The notes beneath the pieces were generated by a model. The model ran no database searches, was not told where the DNA came from, and saw only the letters and a program-made list of their open reading frames with translations. A DNA stretch of 64,000 bases from Mytilus edulis (taxonomy: Eukaryota > Mollusca > Bivalvia > Mytilida > Mytilidae), in contig NC_092345.1 in assembly GCF_963676685.1 (NCBI RefSeq), positions 42,739,838-42,803,837 of the forward strand, written 5' to 3'. Of the stretch, positions 24,117 through 35,107 are shown piece by piece. The position numbers and the translations under genes are program-made. Numbering within the stretch: the stretch's first letter is position 1; every line of letters begins with the position of its first letter.

Positions 24117-24450
24117 ATATAAGTACGTCTGAGTCAGTGACAACTCTACAACAGATGTATCCATCGGATCGCCATCATGGCTGTGTACATAATGTATATA
24201 CAACTCGTCTAAACATCACCCAACAATGTTAGATCTGTAAATTTGCTTTCGCAAATTTTTGGTTCTTCCCTCGCCGGGATTCGAACCCATGCTACTGTGA
24301 TATCGTGACACCAAATCGCCTGCACTGCAGCCGCCCTGCTAGACAACACGACCACCTGGGCTCTAAAAAAAAGAGCTTTCGCTGGCCGTGTGTTACCTTT
24401 CCTCGTCAGTTTTAATCTAGCGGCGTACTACAGTACATGATATATAAGGC
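24117..24450 (-). mobile_element. tRNA-derived SINE
   Basis: On the minus strand there is a tRNA-like region with an intact B box (GGGTTCGAATCCC, from + strand GGGATTCGAACCC near 24,277-24,290). Upstream is a GTGGTCGTGTTGTCTAGC segment in A-box position, followed by a GCAGTGCAGGCGATTTGG loop. Downstream is a non-tRNA body (AACATTGTTGGGTGATGTTTA) and the AT-repeat tail begins at about 24,122. The head extends beyond the tRNA part to about 24,450. It is too rearranged for a functional tRNA. Possibly related to the bivalve Meta-domain SINEs; this is inference. Confidence 0.7.
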
Positions 24451-25190
24451 ATGAAGATGTTATAACATATATATATATACGTAATTGATAAATATAGTAT
24501 TGCGATATAAATACTGCAAAGGGACATATGCATACCATGTAAATAACAGCTAGCATTTGCTATTTTTATAATAATTTTTCGCAGCAGAAACTTAAGACAG
24601 ATGTTTGAATCTAAAAACTTCGCTTTTGTTTCACTTTTTATTTAAAACTTGGTCATCTTAATATGTACGCTATATTTGCTACTGGGCGTTCAGTGAACAA
24701 CCCGCAGACCTTAAGCAGACAAAAAATAATCGAAGTTAAGCTTGATAGACTTTCGTATAACATTGATGAGGTACCTACATATGCATGCCGAAGACAAATG
24801 CTAGTGTACCATTGATCCATCAGATATACTTACAGCATATGTCGATTACTAGCAAAATTCTCCCAGTAATGGACTTCTGTTAATAGGTTTTATCGCTATT
24901 TTCTGCATTTTTCCTTTGATATTTTTTTGTGATAATTTTAATATCATGCTACTCGCTTGAGATGGAAAATTATCGCTAGAAACTAAGCATGCACGTGGCG
25001 TTGCTAACGAAATTGACATGAAATTGGCATGAAGTTGACAACGTCGCCATAGGTAAAATAGCGATAAAAGATTATCATTTATCATCTCAACTCGAATGTC
25101 TTTCTCGCTTTCGCCGTACCCGGCTCAAGCGAGAAAATCAATCTCGTTGAGATGATCACCGATAATCTATCAATATAAGTTAAGGGTTGT

Positions 25191-25309
25191 GTTCAATATC
25201 GTAGCAGCTACGTAGCTGCTATCAATATCTATGTAGCAGCTAGTTCTATGGCTACACGTTCAATAGTCAAAATCTACGTAGCACTAAGTAGCAGCTACGA
25301 TATTGAACG
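25191..25309. mobile_element. ~119-bp inverted-repeat element (mini-MITE)
   Basis: Starts GTTCAATATCGTAGCAGC and ends with the inverted GCAGCTACGATATTGAAC. The interior repeats the GTAGCAGCTA motif in both orientations, so a single strand would fold into a long hairpin. No coding content. Confidence 0.75.
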
Positions 25310-25564
25310 CGACCAAGTTCTAGCTTGCTTGCAGTAAGCGTTTTGCTCATTGTTTAAAGCCTTACGATGACAGATAATGTCTACGTCATTTTGTCATTGG
25401 GGACGTGTTGTCTCATTTGCAATCAAATGACTTTTCACCAGTTGAGCTATAATTTTTAAACCATAATTGCATACAAAACTTCATTTTTTGAATTAATTTA
25501 GAACACATCTTTAACATTCTCTGCTTGCAATGAATTCATTTTTGACAATCTTAATACTCCATCC

Positions 25565-25720
25565 TAATTGAGAGTAAAAAGTAAAATCACAAAAATACTC
25601 AGAGGAAAATCTAATCGGAAAGTCCATAATGACAGTCACATGGCAAAATCAAATGACAAAAACACATAACGAATGGACAAGAACTGTCATATTCCTGACT
25701 TGGTACAGGCATTTTCAAAT
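25565..25720 (+). repeat. Dispersed repeat (TGTCATATTCCTGACTTGGT family)
   Basis: Runs from GAGAGTAAAAAGTAAAATCAC through CTCAGAGGAAAATC to TGACTTGGTACAGGCATTTTC. Reverse fragments of the same end (CCTGTACCAAGTCAGCAATATG) are at 8,878-8,900 and 19,860-19,885. Confidence 0.6.
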
Positions 25721-26233
25721 TTCATCGAATAATTTTATTTGGCAACGTACTAACTATACGATATTCATATCGTAATGTATGGATTGGGTTTCACCGTGGC
25801 AGCCAGATACAATATGATACAAGATTCAGTGCTTATTCTTCTAAATCAAAAGGACTGTAACTGTAGTTTCTTGGTTTACAACTACAACTCAATATTCTTG
25901 TTGTAAAACGCGTGTATGTTACCAAATACCAGTCTCTATATAGTTAATTGTTTGTATTTTCTATAGAATAACAAGCCCGCCCCTTAACTCCATAATGATT
26001 AATAACCGAGTGTGCCTTATAATTGAATTATAAATTGTCATGACCATCACTACGAGTATCACGACTGGGTCATTATTAGCCTCCCTTGCAGAAACAAACG
26101 AGTTTACTCCGTGATTCACGATGGTTCATGTGCACAATCTATAGTTTCCTTTAGTTTTTCTTGGACTGTTGTTTAGTTTTTTGCAACAATCAACCAAAAG
26201 CATATTTTAAATGTACTAAGTGTCTGTTTAACT

Positions 26234-27100
26234 TTCGAAGAGACGCCTTCAAATCCTTAGTCAAGAAACCATTGTTTATCGAACTAAGTTTTATTTCTGG
26301 AATTGATCCCAAAAGATTGCTGTATCTTATAACAGTTGACACTTGAATAATGATTACTTTTTTGGCTTTAAAAAATAGTTATTTCACATGAAGTGACCTG
26401 ATTGCATAAAACATTTGTAATATATTTCCGGGATCTATTTCGAAGAAACGCCTTCAAATACCTAGTCAAGAAACCATCGTTTATCGAACTAAGTTTTATG
26501 TTTGGAATTGTTCCCAAAAGATTGCTGTATGTTAAGATTTTTATAATAACTATTTTGGCTTTAACAAATATTTATTTCACATGGAGTGACCTGATTGCAT
26601 AAAACGTTTGTAATATATTTCCGGGAATGTTTATTGCCAGATCTATTGCATTTTAAAGAGACGTAGACAAGTCATACGTGTAAAGATTATTATCTTATTT
26701 AGAATAAAGCTAAAGAGATTTTTAAAAGGTCAACTTTACAAAGAACAATTGCAGAACAATTTAGTGATTTTTGTCCTTTAAAGGATCTGTTTAAGGAGTT
26801 CCTTTCAAAGGTTATACCAAAAAATTCTTTCCAAATCGGCAAATTCTCCATTTACATTCGACTCATTCTCGGGAATCCTTTTTTTTAGATCTATTTCATT
26901 AAAGGTGTACCAGAAAAGGTTTCGTACGTGCATTCATTGAGTTCTCATTTTAAAATAAATCTGAATATGTTTTAAAATGTTTAACTTTACAAAGAATAAT
27001 TTCAAAACTATTTAGTAATACATCTATTTAAAAAGTTATTTTTTCGAGGATTTCATATTAAATGTTACACCCAAGAAATTGTTTCCAAATCAGCTAATTC
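26234..27100 (+). repeat. Two adjacent pairs of diverged tandem duplications
   Basis: 26,234-26,438 and 26,439-26,628 are ~205-bp tandem copies (ACGCCTTCAAAT, GTCAAGAAACCAT, CCCAAAAGATTGCTGTAT, GAGTGACCTGATTGCATAAAAC). 26,629-27,100 contains two more diverged units of about 250 bp sharing AACTTTACAAAGAA and TTTCCAAATC. Short frames run over the first pair but have no recognised domain. A (CCGT)5 microsatellite follows at about 27,191-27,212. Confidence 0.65.
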
Positions 27101-27212
27101 TAGTTTTCCTTTTATTTAACATGCTTCCTGAAAAAAGTACAAACCAAAATGTCTCCGATGAAGAAATACTGGATATTATCATCCCATTTTCCGTCCGTCC
27201 GTCCGTCCGTCA

Positions 27213-29284
27213 GATCGATCGACAGTCCCATACAATTTTTGTTACATTTGTTCTTCTTTCTGTAAATCAGAGCGTCTTGAAATTTGATGCCAAGCTGTAT
27301 GTGAGCATAGCAAATTGTGCTGTGCATTTTCATATTTATCGCTCAACAATTGCCTGTTTACCATTTTTTTTCTTCAAATAATGACCATCTTGATATGCAG
27401 TTTTTGTAAGCATTCTTTACCATGTGATCCGTTCTCCCATCCATTGCTTACCAACTTCCTATTTACCATATCTTTTAGCGGGGTATCATTCATGAGCAAA
27501 GACTCACAGTTCAATTTCTTTAATATTCCGATGGTACAACTTAAACGGATAACCTCTTCATATTTTTATGTTTTATGTTTTAATGGTTCACGGACTATAC
27601 CAAACACCTAATTTTAGAAATATCTAGAAATATGTCCTACAATCAATGGATATAAAAAGGAGCAAGTAAGAAGACCTAAGATATAAAACACTTGCTTTAT
27701 AGAATTGATACTGACATTTTCCTCCGACATTATTGATGTACAACTAAAGCGCGAAGACAAACTTAAGTTATTGCCAAAATCAAATGCTCTCCAACATGAT
27801 GGTGATGAAAGTGCATGGTCGTATAGCACCGCATGATGCCAGTGACAAGTTGAGTGCATATTTAGGAAAAGACTAAAGTCACAATATGAATCTCTGCAGG
27901 ACTAGTCACCCTTCCGGACTCTTTGTTTTGACTTTTTTGCTGGGCTTTCTCCTGAATGTCGAACGCTAAGCGAAGAAGAAGCAAATACATATTTCCAGGT
28001 CTTTGGTTTGACCTGACAGGGGATAAAAGCAACAACCTCCTGCATTAGAGGCGAAAACGGTATTAACAGACCAGTCAAGGTGGCTACAAATGAAATTACG
28101 AACTATTCACAATACGTTAAAATAAAATTTTGCAAAAAGAATCTTTCGTCATCTTCCTTTTATACTTTCTTTGTTGTAAAGAAATTGCAATACACTTCTT
28201 ATTTTACCTATCTTCGTGATCTATTTACGGCTATTACAATACAAGAACATCTGTTCTCAAACATTTTAAATTGATTTTAACACATTAAACCATACATGGT
28301 TATTTAGATTAAATTTACGAGCTGAATATTCAAATGTGGTTACCTGTCACATTACTTAAACTTTTATGAATGACTGAAGTTTAAAACTTTAACTATATAT
28401 GTCTTGGCATTAATTTCAATATTTTGATATGTAATTCAGTGAAACATATATTTATATATCTTACATAAAACACGTTATCAAATAAGGGAATTTCAAAGCT
28501 TAAAATTAACTCCCGAATGAAAATATCAGCAATTTTGCTATCTACAATGTAATCTAGAAAACTCTACGGGAATGATCAATCAGTACATGGTGATCTCAGG
28601 GTGCAGTCAGCTCCATATAAGGTTGCTTCCTTCGTGGTGAGACTATCTCCTTTAAAGGAATCATTCAGACAACATATTATTCAAGTGTATGTCTAAATGA
28701 ACGATATTATCGCCAAACCACCATCTTAAAATTATGGATGGACAATGCGTAATAGCTCCATAGTTCTAGTATTTTTTGAAAGTTCAATGTACGCTGATTT
28801 TGTACTGAACAAACATGTTTGCACATCCATATGTAAAACCATTTGTAGCAAATCTCGCGTATGCTACAGACACTATTTGTCTTGCACAAACATTTGTTAT
28901 TGTCAGGACAGTGATCATCAGAATGTTTTTAAAGATTATCTCTCTCTCTCTCGATCGTTCGACCCTCATGGGTAGCCAAAGTCGTTTGAAATCACTTCAA
29001 GTCAAGTCAAGAGTCTGCAACATATTATACTGTTTAAGTTGTTTAGATAATAAGAGGGACACACGATGTTAATATGCTATTGGTCTAGTACTGACTGACC
29101 TATTTACATAAAAAATTAATTTCAAATTTCATGTTAATGTTGACATTTCTGCATCAAGACTATTATTTTTTATTTTTCCAACATTCATATAGGTTTGGAA
29201 AACTAATATTTACATGAAATTGTCTGTAAAAGTTGCCATTTATATTCATTTTCTTACATATTGGAAGCGGGTATCTACGTCAGA
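27213..29284. other. Intergenic DNA without a recognised gene
   Basis: Short overlapping open frames exist, but none shows a domain or splice-supported exon. The section includes a (CT)n run at about 28,940-28,955. Confidence 0.45.
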
Positions 29285-29560
29285 AGTCTCTGCCAACCAG
29301 GCTTATAGCCTGTAATTCAGTGGTTGTCGTTTGTTTATGTGTTACATATTTGTTTTTCGTTCATTTTTTTATACAAATAAGGCCGTAAGTTTTCTCGTTT
29401 GAATTGTTTTACATTGTCATATCGGGGCCTTTAATAGCTGACTATGCGGTATGGGCTTTGCCTATTGTTGAAGGCCGTACGGTGATAGTTGTTAATGTCT
29501 GTGTCATTTTGGTCTCTTGTGGACAGTTGTCTCAATCATACCACATCTTCTTTTTTATAT
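29285..29560 (+). repeat. Dispersed mussel repeat, inverted copy
   Basis: Reverse complement of the family at 23,668-23,946: CCTGTAATTCAGTGGTTGTC, TTTTCTCGTTTGAATTG, GAAGGCCGTACGGTGATAG and CAATCATACCACATCTTC. Confidence 0.75.
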
Positions 29561-30649
29561 TAAGATATGACAAGCTGAATTTGTGCAACATTTCTAAAGC
29601 ATGGTTTCCTAGAAAATTATTATGGAGACGAATCACCGTGAAATTGTCCAATATGCAAATAATTTTTTGTACACCCCCCTACGGACCCGTTACCACAATT
29701 TTCAAAAATCAGTACAACTTTGGTACTCTTATACAGGCATTAATCAAACGGAATCATATTCATCCCCAAAATGAGATCCAAAATTAGCCGTGACTGAGTT
29801 TTTTGGTCCATTGACGTTTTGTTTTTAAATTTCCCTGCTTGTCACCGTACTATAAGAAAGTATTACCGTATACCAATAGATTTAAAAGAATGAGTAATGG
29901 GTTTGATGCATGTCATGTGATAGACTATTAACAAAATTTTCCCACAGGTATTTTTAATTCGATTCATTCATATTTCTTGTGAAAGAATAAGGAACGGTTG
30001 TATTATCATTGCATCACTCATAAGAGTCTGCAGGAGATTTCTGTAAAAATGTGGAACGATAAAAAAAAGTACTATTGCAAAATTTTTGAAACATAAGCAT
30101 GTGATACTGATTGCAGTGCAGACGACATGTTTCGAAATAAATGTCGTTACGTACTAATAAGGAGAACACATATCTCGAGATTTATTCAAATAAAATAAAC
30201 AAAACAAAGCCGAGTAAGAACCATAAAACAACCCCTAAATGTCACAAAGTAACTTGGATGACGTGAAGTAAAATACTGAAATTTAAAATGAAAATGTATC
30301 ATCAAATGATGACACTATCGGTGGTTTTATCAGGGGTCAATCAGGTTTTAGGGACCATGGGAATGACGGATAGAAAGTGGGACTCCAGTGGCTGGGAGAA
30401 GAGGGAAAGGTATTCAATAGAAAAGGGGAAGTAAATACTAGTAATGGTATTTTTAACGATTTGTGTCTTGTAGTAATGGGGAGGGAATTTAGAACAGAGG
30501 AGAGGGAAGTGCGAGTAATCTACGTTATGGTAGAAGTAGAACATTCGTTTTAAACGCAGAACATGAGTGACTGCATGTACCACGAAGCAGTCCAGTAAAG
30601 TTTAAAGTATGTGTTGCCATTTCATAGTCTGCTATGACATCAGTATTGG
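29561..30649. other. Intergenic DNA
   Basis: No gene recognised. A purine-rich stretch on the + strand at about 30,340-30,560 (GGGAGAAGAGGGAAAGG) creates an open frame on the other strand, which I regard as compositional. Confidence 0.4.
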
Positions 30650-32190
30650 ACCCCTTATTGAAAAACATCTATCCTACCTCCATGACAAATATGTTGTAAC
30701 AGTGTTGTCCCCGCAGACAAAGCCCCAAACAACATCGTTTTTGTGAGTAAAACTCATTACATTAACTGCTTGATAAACGAATTAGGTATTGACAATTCAC
30801 TTGGAAACTCAACATATACCCTCACGACACTTACCAAAGAGGAAATCCTGGATAATCATAGGTCTGTTCTATGTTCCTTTGGAATTTCAACCAAAGATGA
30901 AGAACTGGATCTTCCATCACTGTATTGGATACCTAAACTACATATGTGTTCTTACAAACAACGGTATATTGCTGGGTCTTTCAAGTGCTCCAAGAAAAAA
31001 CCTCTTTCTAACATCTTTTTTTTTTATCAGCAATCAAAGACGGGCTTCAAAGTTATTGTGAAACTGCCTATTCTAGAGGTGGCGTGAATCAGATGTGGAT
31101 ACTTAAAAATTCCAAAGATCTTTTAGAGTACATACAATCTAACTCTCTTTCATCTTGTAACGGTATTAAAACATTTGACTTTTCTACTCGTTACACAAGT
31201 ATTCCACATTCCAAACTAAAAGACAAATTGAAAGAGTTGGTATTGCTTTGCTTCATAAAAAAGAATGGCCAACGTAGATACAAGTATCTTGTCTTAGGAA
31301 GGGATAAATCCTACTTTGTAAAGGATCACTCTGATTCAAACAAAAAATTCTCTGAAACTGCTATTATCAAGATGCTTGATTTCTTGATTGACAACATATT
31401 TGTTACGTTCGGAGGACGTGTTTTTCAACAGACTGTCGGCATTCCAATAGGAACAAACTGTGCCCCTCGACTTGCCGACTTGTTTCTTTATTATTATGAG
31501 GCTGACCTCATGCAGGAACTTCTTAGGAAGAAAGATAAGAAGTTAGCAATATCCTTTAACTCTACTTTCCGCTATATAGATGATGTTCTTTCACTAAATA
31601 ATTCTAAATTTGGTGACTATGTGGAACGCATATATCCCATCAAACTAGAAATAAAGGATACTAAAGATACAGTAAAGTCGGCCTCATATCTTGACTTATA
31701 TCTAGAAATTGACAATGAGGGTCGGTTGAACACAAAACTTTACGACAAAAGAGATGATTTCAGCTTTCCAATTGTGAACTTTCCATTTCTAAATAGCAAC
31801 ATTCCAGCAGCACCTGCATACGAGGTATATATCTCCCAATTGATACGATATTCCCGTGCTTGTATTTCCTATCATGATTTTCTTGATAGAGGGTTGCTGC
31901 TCACAAGGAATGTGCCCTACCGAATTGGACTATTTACCGGATTTGTTATCACATAAGCAACACGATTGGTGCCACATGTGGAGCAGGATCTGCTTATCCT
32001 TCCGGAGCACCTGAGATCACCCCTAGTTTTTGTTGGGGTTCGTGTTGTTTATTCTTTAGTTTTCTATGTTGTGTCATGTGTACTATTGTTTGTCTGTTTG
32101 TCTTTTTTTATTTTTAGCCATGGCGTTGTTAGTTTATTATAGATTTATGAGTTTGACTGTCCCTATGGTATCTTTCGTCCCTCTTTTATT
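30650..32190 (+). mobile_element. Penelope-like retroelement, 5'-truncated, longest copy
   Basis: The most complete of four copies here. It includes the reverse-transcriptase region and a 3' untranslated tail ending in the shared terminus TTTCGTCCCTCTTTTA. The reading frame is broken near 30,990-31,070, and about 190 bp near the end of the coding region are missing at about 31,900 compared with the copies at 3.8 and 56.4 kb. There is no poly(A) tail, as expected for this class. The Penelope-like assignment rests on the style of the RT motifs and is tentative; no GIY-YIG endonuclease is visible. Confidence 0.75.
31084..31956 (+). pseudogene. Reverse transcriptase domain of the Penelope-like element
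   Basis: A 290-codon frame holding the RT palm. It has a motif-B-like stretch (GIPIGTNCAP at about 31,438-31,467), the catalytic YIDDVL (31,573-31,590) with both aspartates present, and a downstream SASYLDL segment. The frame starts inside the domain; the preceding fingers-coding part (30,743-31,060) lies in another frame because of indels around a T-run at 31,017-31,026. The last ~17 residues come from a deletion joining coding sequence to what is normally untranslated DNA. The enzyme would be incomplete, so I call it a pseudogene even though the active site is intact. Confidence 0.8.
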
Positions 32191-32892
32191 GCCTTTCAAA
32201 TAACCATTTTATAAAACATCGTTAGATTTTAATTAAATGGTGATAACGAAGCTTTTTTGTGATAATGTATCTAAAGGTATATGCAGATTCCACGTAATAT
32301 TATTTCACACTTGAAGGCAATATGATTAAAATCGACCCAATAGAAAGGGTATGAAATCATAGTTTTTCAATATATGAATAAATAACCTTTCCAGAATTTT
32401 ATACCTTTGACACACAAAGCAACAGAACAGAAGAACTGCTTCGATACAATAATATTGTATATGACTGATTATAACCAATGCAATAGTATATCATTAAAAT
32501 GCGTAGGGCACCATGATTGCGTTGTCCATTTAGGGACAGTCTCGCAGATCTTTTGATTACGATGCAAGTTTCTGTTTAATTGGCCTTTCAGAGAGTGCCT
32601 ACTTACAAATGAAACATACTAAAAAATAATAAGATTAAGAGATTGATATGATTTGAAATAGTTTGGACCAGCATAAAAAAAACATTTAAAACCGAAAAAA
32701 AATGTCAGACCGGAACAAGCAAATTACCAATAAACGTCATCATTGCTTGTAGGCACAATAACTATAATGTTGTTTTTTTTGGTGTTTTTGTTTTTGTTTC
32801 AAATTATATCACTGTTCATACATGATCACTTTTGCATTGCTGATATAAACGAAACAGCACTTGCAATGTATTAAACAACAAGGGTGATACGC
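32191..32892. other. AT-rich spacer between retroelement and minisatellite
   Basis: No gene recognised. A simple T/G-rich run (GTTTTTTTTGGTGTTTTTG) lies near 32,770. Confidence 0.4.
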
Positions 32893-33276
32893 CTGTTGAA
32901 ATCGGCTGCTCAAGCAATTACAACAGCCGGCCAATATCGGCTTCTCAAGCAATTACAACAGCCGGCTGATATCTGCTTCTCAAACAATTTCAACAGTCGT
33001 CTGATATCAGCTTCTTAAGTTATTTCAACAGTCGGCTAATAACAGCTTCTCAATCAATTTCAATAGTCGGCTGATATCGGTTTCTAAAGCAATTTCAACA
33101 GCCGGCTGATATCAGCTTCTCAAGCAATTTCAACAGCCAACTGATATCAGCTTCTAAAGCAATTTCAACAGTCGGCTGATATCGGCTTCTCAAGCAATTT
33201 CAACAGCCGGCTGATATCAGCTTCTCAAGCAAGTTCAACAGCCGGCTGATTCGGCTTCTCATACAATTTCAACAGG
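32893..33276 (+). repeat. 35-bp minisatellite, about 11 copies
   Basis: Diverged tandem units of the form AGCCGGCTGATATC(A/G)GCTTC-TCAAGCAATTTCAAC. Each unit contains short palindromes (GCCGGC, GATATC). Unit length is almost constant at 35 bp, with a shortened last unit. It lies 1.8 kb upstream of the P450 gene; no function is implied. Confidence 0.85.
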
Positions 33277-35045
33277 AAGTTAATATATGTCTAAGACTTT
33301 AAGTGCAAAATCCATACCAGTTTCTTAATTTTTAAAAACAACATGTTCAATCCGCGAGACTTACTTGATATGACATTGACCTTATTATGGGTTTATAAAA
33401 CTGTTTGAACAGTGCACGTTCAAATACAATAACTGTTTCATCTATTTCAAAATAACGTCAGATTTCCTTAAAGTTGAAAAAGTCGTCTTATATGTTGTAC
33501 TAGGCACTTGCCTTTTCTTTTCTACATGCGAATTCAGCAAATGGAATTCCTCTATTCGATCCCTTTATAATTTTGAAGCCGTCATCAGTCTCCTTCTACA
33601 ATGTAAATGGATGTCCAGGTGACATTGCCCAAACGGTTACTATTTCATGAGGACAATGAATTGTTTGATCCCAACAACGCCTCACTTTAAGGCGTAGTCA
33701 CGTGCATGATATGTGTGAATGTGTCTCTGATTGGATCAAGAGAAACGGACCAGTTTTAGAGTACCGAGTGACCTTGATGATCCACTGACCGACGTGTGTA
33801 TTGAATTAATGGGGAACAATTGGAACGGTTAACAATGTACCTCTCCCCCAACATTATAAAACTTCTCTAATTGAAGAAAATCTAAATCGGCTTTATTAGA
33901 TCAAATTTACCTTTGATAACCTGCCTTTAACATGGCATTTCCATTTTTCATATAGAATGGTGACATTTTAAAGTTATAGATTAACCACTGAAATAATTTG
34001 TTCACACTACAGGGCATGCATCAGGCCAAGCAGACAAGTCTATAAGTTTCGATATTGGTAGACATTATGTTTACAATATGCTTCTATTTTCGTGAGGAGT
34101 TGATTACTTGTTCCGCCAACATTTGATGTGTTGTTCACACCGAATACTTATAATTGTATGCTGTACTTTCATGAACTTTCAAATTAAAGCTGATTTTTAT
34201 TAAGACTGAATTTAATAAATTATAGTTTATTTATTCCGCGACTTATAAAACTCGCTTGAACTCACCTTGATAAATAGAAGTGTTCATGTGATAATTTATG
34301 TGTTTATAACGGTAAAAAGTACATCAAGTGTGTTGAATATATATTTAAAATGATTTGAGGCATAAGGAAAAAATAAAATGAAAAATAGTTTATGAACTGA
34401 AATCTTTTGATGTAAATAATAATAAAAAAAAACATTGCAAGTTTGTTCAGCAGTCAAAAATAGAGATTCTGAATTTTTAAGTTTCTACTTGTACGTTCAG
34501 CTTTGATAACGATTTAATATTTTTTGCATTCCTTTGCAGATATTTTAAAAACGTAAATGATTTAAATGATCAATTGCGTGATATTTGAAGGCCCAAAAAA
34601 TAAACTTACTGTATATAAGTGTATGTTGTGAATTTTTTAAATTCATTAAATTGCTGCGATAATCAATTATAATATCTCATTAAAACAACACTTCTATGAC
34701 CGCATACGTCATTAAATACAAATGTCAAGATAAAACAAATAAGTTAATGCGACGTTGCAATGTTCACGTATTGTACTGATGATTGAAGAAGAGTCTAGAT
34801 ATTGTAACATCTCACTTCATTCATGATCTCTCCTGATATGGAAAACGCCAGATCAGATTTACTGGGTGTTCTATTTTTAGCTAGATTGTCGTCATACTTT
34901 GGGAGATTTAACAATGGATCGACTTATTAATCTTAACAACCATACACAATTATATTGAAAATGTGTATTACAAAATTTGATATTTATATATAATTTACAT
35001 ACTAAATAAACCGCCCCGGAAACTCACCCAAGTTGTAAGTTCCAG
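33277..35045. other. Upstream flank of the P450 gene
   Basis: No coding sequence or recognised repeat. AT-rich DNA leads up to the core promoter at 35,046. Confidence 0.4.
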
Positions 35046-35081
35046 TATAAATACGATGCCCCATCTCCAAAAAAGTCAGTT
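35046..35081 (+). promoter_or_regulatory. Core promoter of the P450 gene: TATA box and initiator
   Basis: TATAAATA at 35,046-35,053 is followed by a TCAGTT initiator at 35,076-35,081. If the initiator A (35,078) is +1, the TATA box starts at -32, the standard spacing. The start would leave a 23-nt leader before the ATG at 35,101. The in-frame ATG at 35,056 lies upstream of this start and would not be in the message. Confidence 0.7.
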
Positions 35082-35083
35082 TC

Positions 35084-35107
35084 ATGAACAACTTGCAACC
35101 ATGTTAA
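35084..35107 (+). promoter_or_regulatory. Seven-codon upstream ORF overlapping the P450 start codon
   Basis: ATG at 35,084 in weak context (T at -3) encodes MNNLQPC and stops with TAA at 35,105-35,107, just past the main ATG at 35,101, in another frame. If transcription starts at 35,078 this ORF is 6 nt from the cap, so most ribosomes may skip it. Otherwise it could lower or tune P450 translation. Whether it is used is unknown. Confidence 0.4.

Noticed and set aside
24250..24366. tRNA gene candidate (GGGATTCGAACCC on the + strand)
   Set aside because: The B box is good but the cloverleaf is interrupted, and SINE body sequence and an AT tail follow, so it is a SINE head.
30341..30583. 80-codon minus-strand frame
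   Set aside because: It arises from purine-rich + strand sequence; no domain or conserved feature seen.
32893..33276. CRISPR-like array
   Set aside because: Units are contiguous with no unique spacers, and the DNA is eukaryotic; it is a minisatellite.
35056..35100. Upstream in-frame ATG adding 15 residues to the P450
   Set aside because: It lies 3 bp after the TATA box and before the predicted transcription start, and the added residues are not like a P450 membrane anchor.
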